Below are positions 44,411 through 54,007 of a stretch of 64,000 nt of DNA, piece after piece; position 1 is the first letter of the stretch; every line of letters starts with the position of its first letter. The position numbers and the translations under genes are program-made. Location of the stretch: the NCBI RefSeq assembly GCF_007827955.1, contig NZ_VITR01000005.1:62001-126000 (forward strand), in the 5' to 3' direction. The stretch is from Nitrospirillum pindoramense. Lineage in GTDB: Bacteria; Pseudomonadota; Alphaproteobacteria; Azospirillales; Azospirillaceae. The notes beneath the pieces were generated by a model. The model saw nothing but the letters and a program-made list of their open reading frames with translations. It did no database searches and was not told the DNA's origin.

Positions 44411-45211
44411 ATGATCCTGGACGAAGCCCTCCACCGGTTGAGCCAGCCCGATAATCCGGACGATTTATTCGATACTTTCAGCGCCTTGGCCAGTGACCTC
44501 GGGTATGCAGCCGTCAGTTATATCGACGGCCGGCCCGGGCCGGCCCCGGGGGAACCGGAGCTTTTCGTGCGCACGACGGTGCGTGAGGACTTCCTCAACA
44601 CCTATCTGTCCGAAGGGTATATCAACCATGACCCGCTGATCGCGATGGCGAAGCGCCAGGCGGCCCCCCTGACCTGGGCCGACGTCCCGGAATACCACGC
44701 CAGCCAGTTGGCGACCCGACAGGCGGTGTCAAAACTGGAGTCGACCACCCGGGGGCGAAGCAAGCAGGACGCGCAACGCGCCATCGCCGTCATGACGGCA
44801 GCGGCCGATCATGGCTACACGCAAGGGTACGTCATCCCGACGCACACCGTGGATCCGCTGGGCCGACTGGCCTCAGCCGTGGTCAGCCTGTTCTGGACGC
44901 AAAAGCCGGAGGGCCTGGCCACCTCGGACTCGGCCCCTTCCTGGCTGCGCCTCAGCGCCCTTTACATGCATGAGCGTGTGGTCAGCATGCGACTGACACC
45001 GGTAACCCAACTGCCGACGCTGACCCAGCGCGAGCAGGAGGCCCTGGTATGGGCAAGCCGAGGCAAGACGGTGGAGGAAACCGGTGAGATTATCGGCGTT
45101 TCCGGCCGCACCGTGACCTTTCACCTGCAAAACGTGCTGGAGAAACTGGGCTGCTATTCCAAGATCCACGCGGTGGCCAAGGCCATCCAGATGGGCCTGA
45201 TCCATCCCTGA
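44411..45211 (+). CDS. LuxR-family quorum-sensing regulator (solo)
   Basis: 266 residues. The N-terminal autoinducer-binding domain covers about 10-170; in TraR numbering the ligand-site residues Tyr61, Asp70, Pro71 and Trp85 are kept (TYLSEGYINHDPLI, PLTWADV), while Trp57 is Phe. The C-terminal HTH (LTQREQEALVWASRGKTVEE, GRTVTFHLQNVLEKLG) is canonical. It probably binds an acyl-homoserine lactone or related signal. No luxI-type synthase gene is in the window, making it a solo here. The ATG at 44411 starts at the usual distance before the domain; a TTG at 44336 would add 25 residues. Confidence 0.88.
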   Translation: MILDEALHRLSQPDNPDDLFDTFSALASDLGYAAVSYIDGRPGPAPGEPELFVRTTVREDFLNTYLSEGYINHDPLIAMAKRQAAPLTWADVPEYHASQLATRQAVSKLESTTRGRSKQDAQRAIAVMTAAADHGYTQGYVIPTHTVDPLGRLASAVVSLFWTQKPEGLATSDSAPSWLRLSALYMHERVVSMRLTPVTQLPTLTQREQEALVWASRGKTVEETGEIIGVSGRTVTFHLQNVLEKLGCYSKIHAVAKAIQMGLIHP

Positions 45212-45258
45212 GCCCCGCCTCGCGCGGTTCTGGCCACACCAATCCGGCCTTGAACGGC

Positions 45259-45287
45259 AAAGGGCCCCCGGGACTCGGGGGCCCTTT
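45259..45287. terminator. Terminator between luxR-type gene and rfbA
   Basis: AAAGGGCCCCCG and CGGGGGCCCTTT form a 12-bp perfect stem with a 5-base loop; it can end both convergent transcripts. Confidence 0.8.
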
Positions 45288-45339
45288 CCATTTGGTGGCA
45301 GGCACGGCCGCGCGAAAAGGGCCCGGGTAGGACGCTCCG

Positions 45340-46224
45340 TCAGACCTGGGCCGCGCGACGGCGGCTGACCAAGCGTTGCAGATACTGGCCATACGGGCTG
45401 TTCTTGTAGGCCTTGGCCTGAGCCAGCACAGCCTCTTCATTCACGAAGCCCAATTCCAAGGCGATTTCCTCGGGGCAACCGATCTTCAGGCCCTGACGGT
45501 GCTCAATGGTCCGCACGAATTCCGCCGCCTCCAGCAGCGAATCGTGGGTGCCGGTGTCCAGCCAGGCCGTGCCCCGGCCCAGGCGTTCCACGAGCAGGTC
45601 GCCCCGCTGCAGGTAGACATTGTTGACGTCGGTGATTTCCAGTTCGCCCCGGGGGGACGGCTTGATCTCCCGGGCGATATCCACGACCTGGTTGTCATAG
45701 AAGTACAGGCCCGTCACCGCCCAGTTGGACTTTGGGTCCTTGGGCTTCTCGACGATGCTGATGGCACGGCCCCGCTCATCGAACTCCACCACGCCATAGC
45801 GGTGCGGATCCTCCACCCAGTAGGCGAAGACGGTTGCGCCCTTTTCCACGCGGGTGGCCTGCTGCGCCTGGGCGCTGAGCCCGTGACCATAGAAGATGTT
45901 GTCGCCCAGGACGAGGGCGCAAGGGTCGTTGCCGATGAAGTCCTTGCCGATGATGAAGGCTTCGGCCAGGCCGTTGGGTGCCGCCTGTTCGGCGTAAGAC
46001 AGGTTGATGCCCCACGGCGCGCCGTCACCCAGCAGATCCTGGAACAGCGGCAGGTGGTGCGGCGTGCTGATCACCAGGATGTCGCGGATACCGGCCAGCA
46101 TCAGGACCGACAGCGGATAGTAGACCATCGGCTTGTCATAGATGGGCAGCAACTGCTTGCTGACGCTTTTGGTCAGGGGATGCAGCCGGGTGCCGGAGCC
46201 GCCGGCAAGGATGATGCCCTTCAT
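45340..46224 (-). CDS. rfbA: Glucose-1-phosphate thymidylyltransferase
   Basis: 294 residues, standard RmlA length. The N-terminus [20 protein letters not shown] and [11 protein letters not shown] form the nucleotide-binding signature; [11 protein letters not shown] and [19 protein letters not shown] follow. It makes dTDP-glucose, the first step to dTDP-rhamnose. It is last in the minus-strand order rfbB-rfbD-rfbA, 56 bases after rfbD. The AT-rich gap before it contains AGG about seven bases from the ATG. Confidence 0.96.
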   Translation of the reverse strand: MKGIILAGGSGTRLHPLTKSVSKQLLPIYDKPMVYYPLSVLMLAGIRDILVISTPHHLPLFQDLLGDGAPWGINLSYAEQAAPNGLAEAFIIGKDFIGNDPCALVLGDNIFYGHGLSAQAQQATRVEKGATVFAYWVEDPHRYGVVEFDERGRAISIVEKPKDPKSNWAVTGLYFYDNQVVDIAREIKPSPRGELEITDVNNVYLQRGDLLVERLGRGTAWLDTGTHDSLLEAAEFVRTIEHRQGLKIGCPEEIALELGFVNEEAVLAQAKAYKNSPYGQYLQRLVSRRRAAQV

Positions 46225-46280
46225 ATCAATAGCCTTATATCTTATATGGTTAAGGGAAAATCTTAAGGTCCAGCGTCAGA

Positions 46281-47171
46281 TCAGGCCGGCAGCAGCACAT
46301 CCAGGCTGCGGGCCAAGCTGTCGGCCCAGGCCGGCGCGCGCCAACCGAAGACCTGTTCCAGCAGTGCACAGTCCAGCACCGAATTGGCCGGCCGCTTGGC
46401 CGGGGTCGGGTAGTCCGCCGTGCCGATCGCCACCAGGCGCGGCACCTTGGCGCCCCGCGACTGCGCCTGGGCGAAGATTTCCGCGGCGAAGCCATGCCAG
46501 GTGGTGGCACCGGTGCCACACAGATGATAGGTGCCGAAGCCGTCGCGCTGGCCGTCTAGGACGCGGGTGCCGACCGCCACCAAAGCGTCGGCGATGTCCG
46601 CCGCCGCGGTGGGACAGCCGTGCTGGTCCGCCACCACACGCAGCTCTTCCCGCTCCGCCCCCAGGCGCAGCATGGTCTTGAGGAAATTGGCGCGGTCGGG
46701 ACCATAAACCCAGGCCGTCCGCAGGATGACGTGGGCGGGCAGCGCCGCCCGCACCGCCTGCTCCCCCGCCTCTTTCGAGGCGCCGTAGACGCTGACGGGG
46801 CCGACCGGATCGGTTTCCACGTAGGGACCAACCTTGGTGCCGTCGAAAACGTAATCGGTCGACAGGTGCAGCAAGGGCGTGTCGCGTACGGCACAGGCGC
46901 GGGCCAGCGCCGCCGGGCCATCGCGGTTGGCGGCATAGGCCGCGTCAACCTCGCTCTCGGCTTTGTCCACTGCCGTGTAGGCGGCGCAATTGACCACCAA
47001 GTCGACCGCCGACACCGCGGCCTGGACAGCGGTGGCATCGGCGATGTCCAGCGCCTCACGGCCTGGTGCCGTCACCTGCCAGTCGGCCGGCGCTAGCCGC
47101 TGGAAGGCAAGGCCCACCTGGCCAGCACCGCCCAGCAACAAGACGCGAACATCCTTCCCCGCACCGGTCAT
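46281..47171 (-). CDS. rfbD: dTDP-4-dehydrorhamnose reductase
   Basis: 296 residues. Rossmann motif LLLGGAGQVG, STDYVFDG, and the catalytic YGASK (Tyr-x-x-x-Lys) identify RmlD. It reduces dTDP-4-keto-rhamnose to dTDP-L-rhamnose with NAD(P)H. The ATG at 47171 has GAGGA about nine bases upstream and starts ten bases after the rfbB stop, so it is co-transcribed. A longer frame into rfbB is rejected. Confidence 0.94.
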   Translation of the reverse strand: MTGAGKDVRVLLLGGAGQVGLAFQRLAPADWQVTAPGREALDIADATAVQAAVSAVDLVVNCAAYTAVDKAESEVDAAYAANRDGPAALARACAVRDTPLLHLSTDYVFDGTKVGPYVETDPVGPVSVYGASKEAGEQAVRAALPAHVILRTAWVYGPDRANFLKTMLRLGAEREELRVVADQHGCPTAAADIADALVAVGTRVLDGQRDGFGTYHLCGTGATTWHGFAAEIFAQAQSRGAKVPRLVAIGTADYPTPAKRPANSVLDCALLEQVFGWRAPAWADSLARSLDVLLPA

Positions 47172-47181
47172 GCCCTGGTCC

Positions 47182-48252
47182 TCAGCCGACGGCGGCGGCG
47201 GTGGGGGCGGACACGCCCAGACGCTGGCCGGAATACTTGGCCTCACGGATGGGTTCCCACCACCAGCGATTCGCCAGATACCAGTCGACCGTGCGCCGGA
47301 TGCCTTCCTCGAAGGTCACCGACGGTTCCCATCCGAGTTCCCGCTTGATCTTGGACGCATCGATGGCATAGCGCTGGTCGTGGCCAGGGCGGTCGGTCAC
47401 GAACGTGATCAGGTCGCGGCGCTTGGTGCTGCTGGGCAAGCGCTCGTCCAGCAGATCGCAGATGGTTTCCACCACGTGCAGGTTGCGCTGTTCGGCATTG
47501 CCACCGACGTTGTAGCGCTCACCCGGCACACCCTTGCGCACGATCAGAACCAAGGCGCGCGCATGGTCCTCCACGAACAGCCAATCGCGAATGTTGTCAC
47601 CCTTGCCATAGACCGGCAGCTTCTTGCCCTCCATCCCGTTCAGGATCATCAGGGGGATGAGCTTTTCCGGGAAATGGAAGGGCCCGTAGTTGTTGGAGCA
47701 GTTGCTGAGCAGCGTCGGCAGGCCATAGGTGTGGTACCAGGCGTTGACCAGGTGGTCGGACGCGGCCTTGCTGGCGGAATAGGGCGAGTTGGGGGAGTAG
47801 GCGGTATCCTCGCGGAACAGCCCGTCCTCACCCAGCGAGCCATAGACCTCATCGGTGGAGATGTGGTGGAAGCGGAAGGCGGCCTTGCGCTCTTCCGGCA
47901 GGGCCTGCCAGTACTCGCGCGCCGTTTCCAGCATCACATGGGTGCCGTTGATGTTGGTGCGGATGAAGACGCCGGAGCCCTCGATCGAGCGATCGACATG
48001 GCTTTCCGCAGCCAGGTGCATGACGGCGTCGGGCTGATGGCGCTTGAAGACGTCGCGCATGGCATCGACATCGGCAACGTCCACCTTCTCCAGCACGGCG
48101 CGGCCACCGGCCAACACCTCGCCGATGGACTCAAGGCTGGCCGCGTAGGTCAGCTTGTCCACGCACACCAGGTCGTCCTGACCTTCGGACGCCAGCAGGC
48201 GGCACACCGCGGACCCAATAAAACCGGCCGCACCCGTCACCATTATCTTCAC
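47182..48252 (-). CDS. rfbB: dTDP-glucose 4,6-dehydratase
   Basis: 356 residues from a GTG at 48252 with AAGGAG eight bases before it. Short-chain dehydrogenase features: [13 protein letters not shown] for NAD, STDEVYG, and [10 protein letters not shown] with the Tyr-x-x-x-Lys pair; [17 protein letters not shown] is typical of RmlB. It converts dTDP-glucose to the 4-keto-6-deoxy sugar. It is the first gene of rfbBDA. The epimerase gene rfbC, needed for rhamnose, is not in the window. Confidence 0.95.
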   Translation of the reverse strand: MKIMVTGAAGFIGSAVCRLLASEGQDDLVCVDKLTYAASLESIGEVLAGGRAVLEKVDVADVDAMRDVFKRHQPDAVMHLAAESHVDRSIEGSGVFIRTNINGTHVMLETAREYWQALPEERKAAFRFHHISTDEVYGSLGEDGLFREDTAYSPNSPYSASKAASDHLVNAWYHTYGLPTLLSNCSNNYGPFHFPEKLIPLMILNGMEGKKLPVYGKGDNIRDWLFVEDHARALVLIVRKGVPGERYNVGGNAEQRNLHVVETICDLLDERLPSSTKRRDLITFVTDRPGHDQRYAIDASKIKRELGWEPSVTFEEGIRRTVDWYLANRWWWEPIREAKYSGQRLGVSAPTAAAVG

Positions 48253-48666
48253 GCGCCAAACTCCTTCAAGACCACGTCCTGCCATCCTGGGGCGGCAGAT
48301 CTCTACATTGCGGCCGAAAATACAACTCAGTCCCAGGCAAATGCAAATCCGGCGACGCCATCCCCGGCAATCCCATCCCCGGGCATCCCGGGGGCGCATG
48401 CACCATACGTCCACCGGCAGAGATGCTCACCCCAACACAGGTCTTAGCCCCTACGCCGCGCATCATGGCGGATAGTAAATAAAAATGATCGGAAAGCCTA
48501 GACCAGTGGGCCAACGTTATAAATCACGAGGCCGTCACCCTCGATATTGACGTACGACAAAAGCACTCGTGACGGAAGCCCATAATCCGTCAATGATGAT
48601 AGCGACAAATTGGCCCACGAATATAGGGCAACAGACACCAAGAGTGACTCGGAAGTGGAGAACGAC
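48253..48666. other. Divergent region rfbB / small membrane protein
   Basis: 414 bases without a convincing gene. Copies of ATCCCCGG occur at 48360-48367 and 48375-48382, with a close variant at 48385. The 48440-48660 part is AT-richer and likely holds the promoters; none can be named with confidence. Confidence 0.5.
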
Positions 48667-48897
48667 ATGGCTGGCAAAAGCGGACTATTGATCACCGGCG
48701 CTGTTATCGTGGGCCTGGGTGTGCTGGCGCTGGCCGTGCCGATGTTCACAACCAAGGACACCAAGGAGTTGGCCAAAATCGGCGACCTGAAGGTGACGGC
48801 GAAGGAGGAGAACACCCACGTCATTCCCACCTTCGTCGGTCCCGCCGCCCTGATCCTGGGCGTGGTGCTAATGGGCGCCGCGCTGGTGCGCCGCTGA
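48667..48897 (+). CDS. Small two-helix membrane protein
   Basis: 76 residues: TM1 at about 6-26 (LLITGAVIVGLGVLALAVPMF), a charged middle (TTKDTKELAKIGDLKVTAKEE) and TM2 at about 53-73. The overall plan resembles DUF3185-like small inner-membrane proteins, though I cannot confirm the family. The ATG has GGAG six bases upstream; the 19-codon extension upstream is less likely. It stands alone, divergent from rfbB. The function is unknown. Confidence 0.65.
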   Translation: MAGKSGLLITGAVIVGLGVLALAVPMFTTKDTKELAKIGDLKVTAKEENTHVIPTFVGPAALILGVVLMGAALVRR

Positions 48898-48942
48898 ATC
48901 AGGGAAGGTCCCGCCGCCGACAGTGTCACTTCCCCCCCGCGT

Positions 48943-50154
48943 TCATTTCGCACCGACACGGCGGCCGGTGAACGGATTCCAGCCGGTTTCCGCCAGGGCG
49001 GCCCAGGCCGTGGCCCCCAGGTGGGGCTGGTGGTAATAACGGAAATCATCGGTGGTGGAGGATGGCCCCACCGCCAGTCCGGTGCTGACCGTGCCGGCCG
49101 CGGTGGCATATAAAAGGCCGTCGGTCCCTCGGGCTGCCTGGACGACGGCCAGGGCAGCGGCGGCCTTCTGGTCTTGCCCCACCATCTTGTAAGTCAGCGC
49201 CGCCTGCGCCGTGCCCTCGATCCAGACGCCGTCGCGGTCGTCATTGAAGTCAAAGCCGCCAGCAACGGCGTGGTGCGCCTCCACCCAGGTCAGGGACCGG
49301 CGCCACTCCGCTGGCGCGTCCCCGATGCCCAGGTGCGCCCACAGTTGGATGTCAAGCGCCGCCCCTGGCGCCCAACTGCGGCCGTCCGGCTTGGTGCCGA
49401 TGCGGAAGCGGCCCTCCGTCCCGTCCCAGGCCGCCGCCACAAAGCCGCGCGCCAGGGCGGCGTGGCGGGTCCAGGCAGCGTCACCCGTCAAGCGCGCCAG
49501 CCAAGCGAAGGCCGCCGCCGCATCGATGTTGTGTTCCGTGGCCTTGTAATTCAGGCGCCGTTGGGCGGGATCGAAACCGTCCAGCCCGCCGATGAACCCG
49601 CCCGGTTGGGCCGGGTCCGCCATCAGGTCCGCCACCCAGCGCATCAGGCTGATGGCCCGGTCGCGGTAGATCGTCTGGCCCGTCGCCTCGTGCAAGGTCA
49701 GCATCGCCAGCGCGGCCCAGATGACATTGCCCGTGGCGCTGCCGTCCTGATAGGCGTCCTCCGCCCACTGACCCGCCCTGTCATCCCACCATCCCGGAGG
49801 CAAGGGTGGCGTGGCGGCCATCCCAGTGCGATAGGCGTTGCGCACGCGGCCATCCTTGAAGGTGCGGTCACCAGCAGCCGCCCGTTCCAAGGCGTCGCCA
49901 ACCAGGCGCGCGTCTTCGACATGGCCGCACGCCACCAGCGCGATCACCGCCAACGCATTGTCATAGGTGAAGGCGCTATGGGCCAAAGCCGGGTGGGCGT
50001 CACCGGGATAGCTGACCACGAAACGCGGCCCAGTCCCCGGCGCCGCCAAGCGCACCGCATGCTGCAACGCAGCGCAGGTTTGCGCCGCCGCCTGGCCATA
50101 AGCGCTTGCCAGGCAAAAATAAACCACCGCCAGGGCAATTTTCCTAAAATGCAC
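48943..50154 (-). CDS. Exported alpha-barrel (six-hairpin-like) protein
   Basis: 403 residues from a GTG with AGGAG six bases upstream. The signal peptide (about 1-24) ends GQAAAQT. The mature protein has repeated helical hairpins with Trp-rich motifs (FTYDNALAVIALVACGH, KATEHNIDAAAAFAWLARLTGD, DDRDGVWIEGTAQAAL), the pattern of alpha/alpha-toroid proteins such as glycoside hydrolases and lyases. A sugar-polymer-degrading activity is plausible but no catalytic pair can be named. It is monocistronic. Confidence 0.7.
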   Translation of the reverse strand: MHFRKIALAVVYFCLASAYGQAAAQTCAALQHAVRLAAPGTGPRFVVSYPGDAHPALAHSAFTYDNALAVIALVACGHVEDARLVGDALERAAAGDRTFKDGRVRNAYRTGMAATPPLPPGWWDDRAGQWAEDAYQDGSATGNVIWAALAMLTLHEATGQTIYRDRAISLMRWVADLMADPAQPGGFIGGLDGFDPAQRRLNYKATEHNIDAAAAFAWLARLTGDAAWTRHAALARGFVAAAWDGTEGRFRIGTKPDGRSWAPGAALDIQLWAHLGIGDAPAEWRRSLTWVEAHHAVAGGFDFNDDRDGVWIEGTAQAALTYKMVGQDQKAAAALAVVQAARGTDGLLYATAAGTVSTGLAVGPSSTTDDFRYYHQPHLGATAWAALAETGWNPFTGRRVGAK

Positions 50155-50444
50155 GGCAATCTCCTAGAACAATCGGCAAATGTATTTCCCAATTGTTTCG
50201 ATAGTGGGCAAGGACGGGAGGCGTAGACCAAATATATGGCACGTCCCCCTCAGAACCCCGCGCGCGACGCAGCCCAACAATGCACGCGCACCTTGTTTTC
50301 ATCTTGGCAAGGTTTTGCTAATAAACCGCCCGTGAATAATTAGCCGCCGTCACAAGGGCAGCTTGAGGCCGTTGGTTCCACACCCCCTCGTGCTGCGCCG
50401 CACAGAATGGCGGACCACCGGGGCAGCAGAGAAGAGAGATTACG

Positions 50445-50750
50445 ATGAACACCAAGTTCCTGGGCATTCTGGCCACCGTTTCCCTTTTTGTCGCCGGCCC
50501 CGCGCTGGCCGAGTGCAGCACGCACGCCAACCCGCCGGCCATCCCCGATGGCACCGGCGCCACCACCGAGCAGATGACCAGCGCCAGCGCCTCGGTGAAG
50601 GGCTACATGGCCGACATGCAGGACTTCCTGAAGTGCCTGGAGAACGACAAGGCCGGCGGTTCCGCCAAGTACAACGCCGCCGTCGACCAGATGCAGAGCA
50701 TCGCCAACGAATTCAACAAGCAGCTGCGCGCCTTCAAGGCCAAGGGCTGA
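50445..50750 (+). CDS. Small secreted helical protein
   Basis: 101 residues: signal peptide 1-22 (ending GPALAEC), then a short Pro-rich part and two predicted helices (TTEQMTSASASVKGYMADMQ and the C-terminal half). Two Cys, at positions 23 and 59, could form a disulfide. AGAGAAGAGAG precedes the ATG. It has a strong terminator of its own, so it is a genuine gene. I do not recognise a family. Confidence 0.75.
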   Translation: MNTKFLGILATVSLFVAGPALAECSTHANPPAIPDGTGATTEQMTSASASVKGYMADMQDFLKCLENDKAGGSAKYNAAVDQMQSIANEFNKQLRAFKAKG

Positions 50751-50778
50751 TTGTCGGCGCATCAGCGCTGAAGTCCTG

Positions 50779-50814
50779 AAAAGGAAGGATGGGCCGTCCC
50801 ATCCTTCCTTTTTT
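50779..50814 (+). terminator. Terminator of the small secreted protein gene
   Basis: AAAAGGAAGGATGGG and CCCATCCTTCCTTTT with a 4-base loop, followed by more T; 29 bases after the stop. The A/T symmetry allows it to act on the convergent MFS gene too. Confidence 0.9.
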
Positions 50815-50839
50815 ATTGTCCCTGTGCAGGGTCGATCCC

Positions 50840-52147
50840 TCAAGCCGGGGCGTTCCAGTCCAGCCGGTCGGCACGGCGCAGCGCCGGGAACAGCACGCAC
50901 CACAGGGCCACGACGGCCACAGTGCCGATACCGCCCACCACCACGGCCAGCTCCGTGCCCAGCCAGGATGCGGTGAGGCCGGACTCGAACTCCCCCAACT
51001 GGTTGGACGCGCCGATGAACAGGCCGCTGACGGCGCTGACGCGGCCGCGCATCTCATCGGGCGTGCCCAGTTGCACCAGGGTCTGGCGCACGAAGACGCT
51101 GACCATGTCCACCGCCCCCATCACCAACAGGCTGAGCACGGCGATAGCGGGCGAGTGGGTCAGGCCGAAGACGATGGTGGCCAGGCCGAAGACACCGACA
51201 CAGGACAGCATGATGGGGCCCACCCGGCGCTTCAGCGGCCAGGCGGCCAGGGCCAAGCCCACCAGGATGGCCCCCGCACCCGGCGCGCCGCGCATGACGC
51301 CCAGCAGCATGGGCCCGGTCAGGCCCAGCAGGCCGGCATCGGCGGAGAACTGGTCGCGCGCCAGCGCGGGCAGCAAGGCGGTGGCGCCGCCCAGCAGCAC
51401 GGCGAACAGATCCAGCGAAATGGCGCCCAGCACGATGGACTGGTGACGGATGTAGCGGATACCGCCCAGGATGCCGTCCCAGCTGACGGGCGCACGGGTC
51501 ACCGCCCGCGAGGGCGCGGAAATGCCAGCCACCACCAGGCCGGCCAGCACCAGGAAGCCGGCGCCCACCCCGAACACGCCGTTATGGAAGGCGGCGTAGA
51601 GCACGCCGCCCAGCGCCGGCCCCAGCACCCCCGCCACCTGCATGGCCGATGAACTGATGGCCACCGCGTTGGGGAAGTCGGCCTTGGGCACCAGGTTGGG
51701 CAGCAGCGCGGAAGAGGCCGGCCCCTCGAACGCGCGGGCGGCGCCGAACAGCATGACGGCGGCATAGACCAGTCCCACCGGCAAGCCGGGCGAAGCCAGC
51801 ACCACCCCGGTCAGGGCCATGGCCACCGCCTCCACCATCACGCAGGTGGTGATGATCATACGGCGATCCAGCCGGTCGGCCACATGCCCCGTGACCAGCA
51901 CCAGCCCGACGGAGGGCAGGAACTGAGCCAGTCCGATCAGGCCCAGGTTCATGGTGCTGCCGGTGCGGTCGTAAATGGCCCAGCCCGCCGCCACCGCCTG
52001 GATTTGCAGCGCGCCCATGGACAGGATGCGCGCCAGCCAATAACGCAGGAAGGCCGGATGGCGCAGGGCCCCGCCCCAGCCCTTGCGGGACGCCGCCGCC
52101 TCGGGCGACGGATCGGGGGCGGCGGCGTTGGAGGAATTGCTGCTCAT
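50840..52147 (-). CDS. MFS exporter (EntS-like, MFS_3)
   Basis: 435 residues with twelve membrane helices. FLRYWLARILSMGALQIQAV at the N-terminus, the GHVADRLDRR loop between helices 2 and 3, and FEGPASSALLPNLVP are typical of MFS_3 exporters related to enterobactin exporter EntS and macrolide pumps. The substrate is unknown. It lies 13 bases after the M28 peptidase gene on the same strand, so the two may be co-transcribed. Confidence 0.85.
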   Translation of the reverse strand: MSSNSSNAAAPDPSPEAAASRKGWGGALRHPAFLRYWLARILSMGALQIQAVAAGWAIYDRTGSTMNLGLIGLAQFLPSVGLVLVTGHVADRLDRRMIITTCVMVEAVAMALTGVVLASPGLPVGLVYAAVMLFGAARAFEGPASSALLPNLVPKADFPNAVAISSSAMQVAGVLGPALGGVLYAAFHNGVFGVGAGFLVLAGLVVAGISAPSRAVTRAPVSWDGILGGIRYIRHQSIVLGAISLDLFAVLLGGATALLPALARDQFSADAGLLGLTGPMLLGVMRGAPGAGAILVGLALAAWPLKRRVGPIMLSCVGVFGLATIVFGLTHSPAIAVLSLLVMGAVDMVSVFVRQTLVQLGTPDEMRGRVSAVSGLFIGASNQLGEFESGLTASWLGTELAVVVGGIGTVAVVALWCVLFPALRRADRLDWNAPA

Positions 52148-52160
52148 TATTGCCTATCGG

Positions 52161-53603
52161 TCACGGGCCGGCGGGATCGGGCACGGCGATGAAGGACCCG
52201 GCGGGGCCGGGATAGACCACCGGGCTGGCATAGCCATCCTTGGAAACGGCGGAGACGCCGAAGAACCAGTCGTCGATGACGACGTTGGCCAGGGTCATGG
52301 TGCTGCTGTCACCGGCCCAGCGATCATGCTGCCAGGTGGGCGCCAGCGTATCGCGCCACCAGACGCGATAGCCCACGGCCCCAGGCACCTTGGCCCAACT
52401 GAGCGTGGTGTCATGCTTCACCGCGCCCTCGACCTTCACGTCACTGGGCGGGGCCGGCGCCCAGGCCAGGCTGGCCATGGTCAGCGCGTTCAGGCGCGTC
52501 ACCTGGGCCAGGTAGGGGAAGTCCACACCGTCGATGGTGTCGCCGTAGCGCACCCCGCCCTCGGTGCGCAGATCCTGGTGCTGGCGGGTGTAGTTCTCAT
52601 GCGCCTCGGTCACGCGCACGGCGGGGAAACCGGCCTCCAGGAACGGCACCTGGTCGCCGCCCCGGCCGAAGCGGTCGGTGCGGTAGACCATGCGCACGCT
52701 GAAATTATCCAGGTACCGGGTGGCGATGCCGTCCATGTAGCGCGCCAGATTGCGCGAGGGGCTGTCAACCTCGCCCCCGGAATAGCGGCGCTGGTTCGCC
52801 TGCTTCGCCGTCTCCACCGCCTTGGTCCCTTCGGAGAAGACGCGGACATGGGTGTTGTCCACCACCCCGTCCTCTCCCTGAATGTTGCCGACGATGTCGT
52901 TGTTCAGGTCGGCCTCCACCTGCCAGCCTTGTTCCTTGGCGTAGTCGGCCAGCACCTTGCCGCCCAGCAGGCCCTGTTCCTCGCCCGACAGGGCGGCGAA
53001 CACCAGGGTGGCGCGGAACTTGTAGTGGGACAGCACACGGGCCGCCTCGATGGCCGCCGCCACGCCGGAGGCGTCGTCGTTGGCCCCGGGCGCGTCGGCG
53101 GTCGCGTTCATGACATCCGTCACACGGCTGTCCAGGTGGCCGGCAATGACGATGACCCGTTGCGGTTCCTCCGTGCCCTTCAGCACGGCCACCACGTCCA
53201 TCACCTCCGTCGGGGTGGGCACACGCTTGCCGGTCACGGTCTGCGCCGGTGTCACCACGGTCAGGCAACCGCCGCAGTCCTTGGAGATGGCCTCGAACCG
53301 GCTTTTGACCCAGGCGCGGGCGGCACCGATGCCCCGGTCGGGGGAGGTCGTGTCGGACAGGGTGTGGCGGGTACCGAAGGACACCAGCTTTTCGATGGTG
53401 GCGTGCAATTGCGCCGGGTCCACCTGGCCGGCGATCTCCCGGAGCACCGGGTGGTCATCCACAGGCCCCACGGGTGACGCCTCCGGCATCGGCGCCTGCG
53501 GCTTGGCCTGCGCTTCGGGGCCAAGGCAGGCCAAGCCGGTCAGCAGGGGGGCGGCCAGCAGAAAGGCGGACAGCAGACGCGCAGACCGGGGGCGCTGGGG
53601 CAT
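52161..53603 (-). CDS. Zinc aminopeptidase, family M28
   Basis: 480 residues. The signal peptide (about 1-32) includes LLTGLACLGPEAQA. The zinc-binding set is visible: His in VIAGHLDS, Asp in ANDDASG, Glu-Glu in SGEEQGLLG, Asp in LNNDIVGN and His in VTEAHENYTRQHQD. A fibronectin-III-like domain of about 100 residues follows at the C-terminus (VPGAVGYRVWWRD). It should remove N-terminal residues from peptides outside the cytoplasm. AGGGAAG precedes the ATG. It is probably in an operon with the MFS exporter. Confidence 0.9.
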   Translation of the reverse strand: MPQRPRSARLLSAFLLAAPLLTGLACLGPEAQAKPQAPMPEASPVGPVDDHPVLREIAGQVDPAQLHATIEKLVSFGTRHTLSDTTSPDRGIGAARAWVKSRFEAISKDCGGCLTVVTPAQTVTGKRVPTPTEVMDVVAVLKGTEEPQRVIVIAGHLDSRVTDVMNATADAPGANDDASGVAAAIEAARVLSHYKFRATLVFAALSGEEQGLLGGKVLADYAKEQGWQVEADLNNDIVGNIQGEDGVVDNTHVRVFSEGTKAVETAKQANQRRYSGGEVDSPSRNLARYMDGIATRYLDNFSVRMVYRTDRFGRGGDQVPFLEAGFPAVRVTEAHENYTRQHQDLRTEGGVRYGDTIDGVDFPYLAQVTRLNALTMASLAWAPAPPSDVKVEGAVKHDTTLSWAKVPGAVGYRVWWRDTLAPTWQHDRWAGDSSTMTLANVVIDDWFFGVSAVSKDGYASPVVYPGPAGSFIAVPDPAGP

Positions 53604-53785
53604 GGGGCTTCCCTGTGTTCGATGATGAACTGCCAAAATCTTATGGCGCCACGATGCGGGAGCGTCCCGCCCCAGGCAAGGGCTGGTACATATGTCACGT
53701 CGCCACAAGCGGCAGTCCTGCCATGCCGTACCCGGTTGACTTGTGCTACCGTACCGTGGGGTAACGTTGCGGGGGCAATGCAGCG

Positions 53786-54007
53786 ATGGGCGTATGGATA
53801 CGGAAAGCCACCCTGTTCATCGTCATGGCGGCGATGATCGGGGGTGGGGGGTACATCATCGACCGGCAGCTTCTGTCCCATCACGCCATTTTCTGGCGTG
53901 GCTTTTTCATGGGCGGCTTTTTGCTGGCCTTCGGCCTTTATGTGCTGGTCGACGACTTCGTCGCCCCCCTTGTCCGACGGGTACGGACCAGCGGGCAACG
54001 CGCTTAA
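53786..54007 (+). CDS. Small two-helix membrane protein
   Basis: 73 residues: TM1 near 8-25 (LFIVMAAMIGGGGYIID) and TM2 near 37-55 (WRGFFMGGFLLAFGLYVLVDD), with a basic C-terminal tail. GGGGG precedes the ATG by about 12 bases. It overlaps the convergent amidase stop by four bases. No family recognised; it is divergent from the M28 peptidase gene. Confidence 0.6.
   Translation: MGVWIRKATLFIVMAAMIGGGGYIIDRQLLSHHAIFWRGFFMGGFLLAFGLYVLVDDFVAPLVRRVRTSGQRA

Noticed and set aside
48340-48400. Tandem repeat of ATCCCCGG as a possible CRISPR or iteron
   Set aside because: Only two exact short copies and one variant; too few and too short for either.
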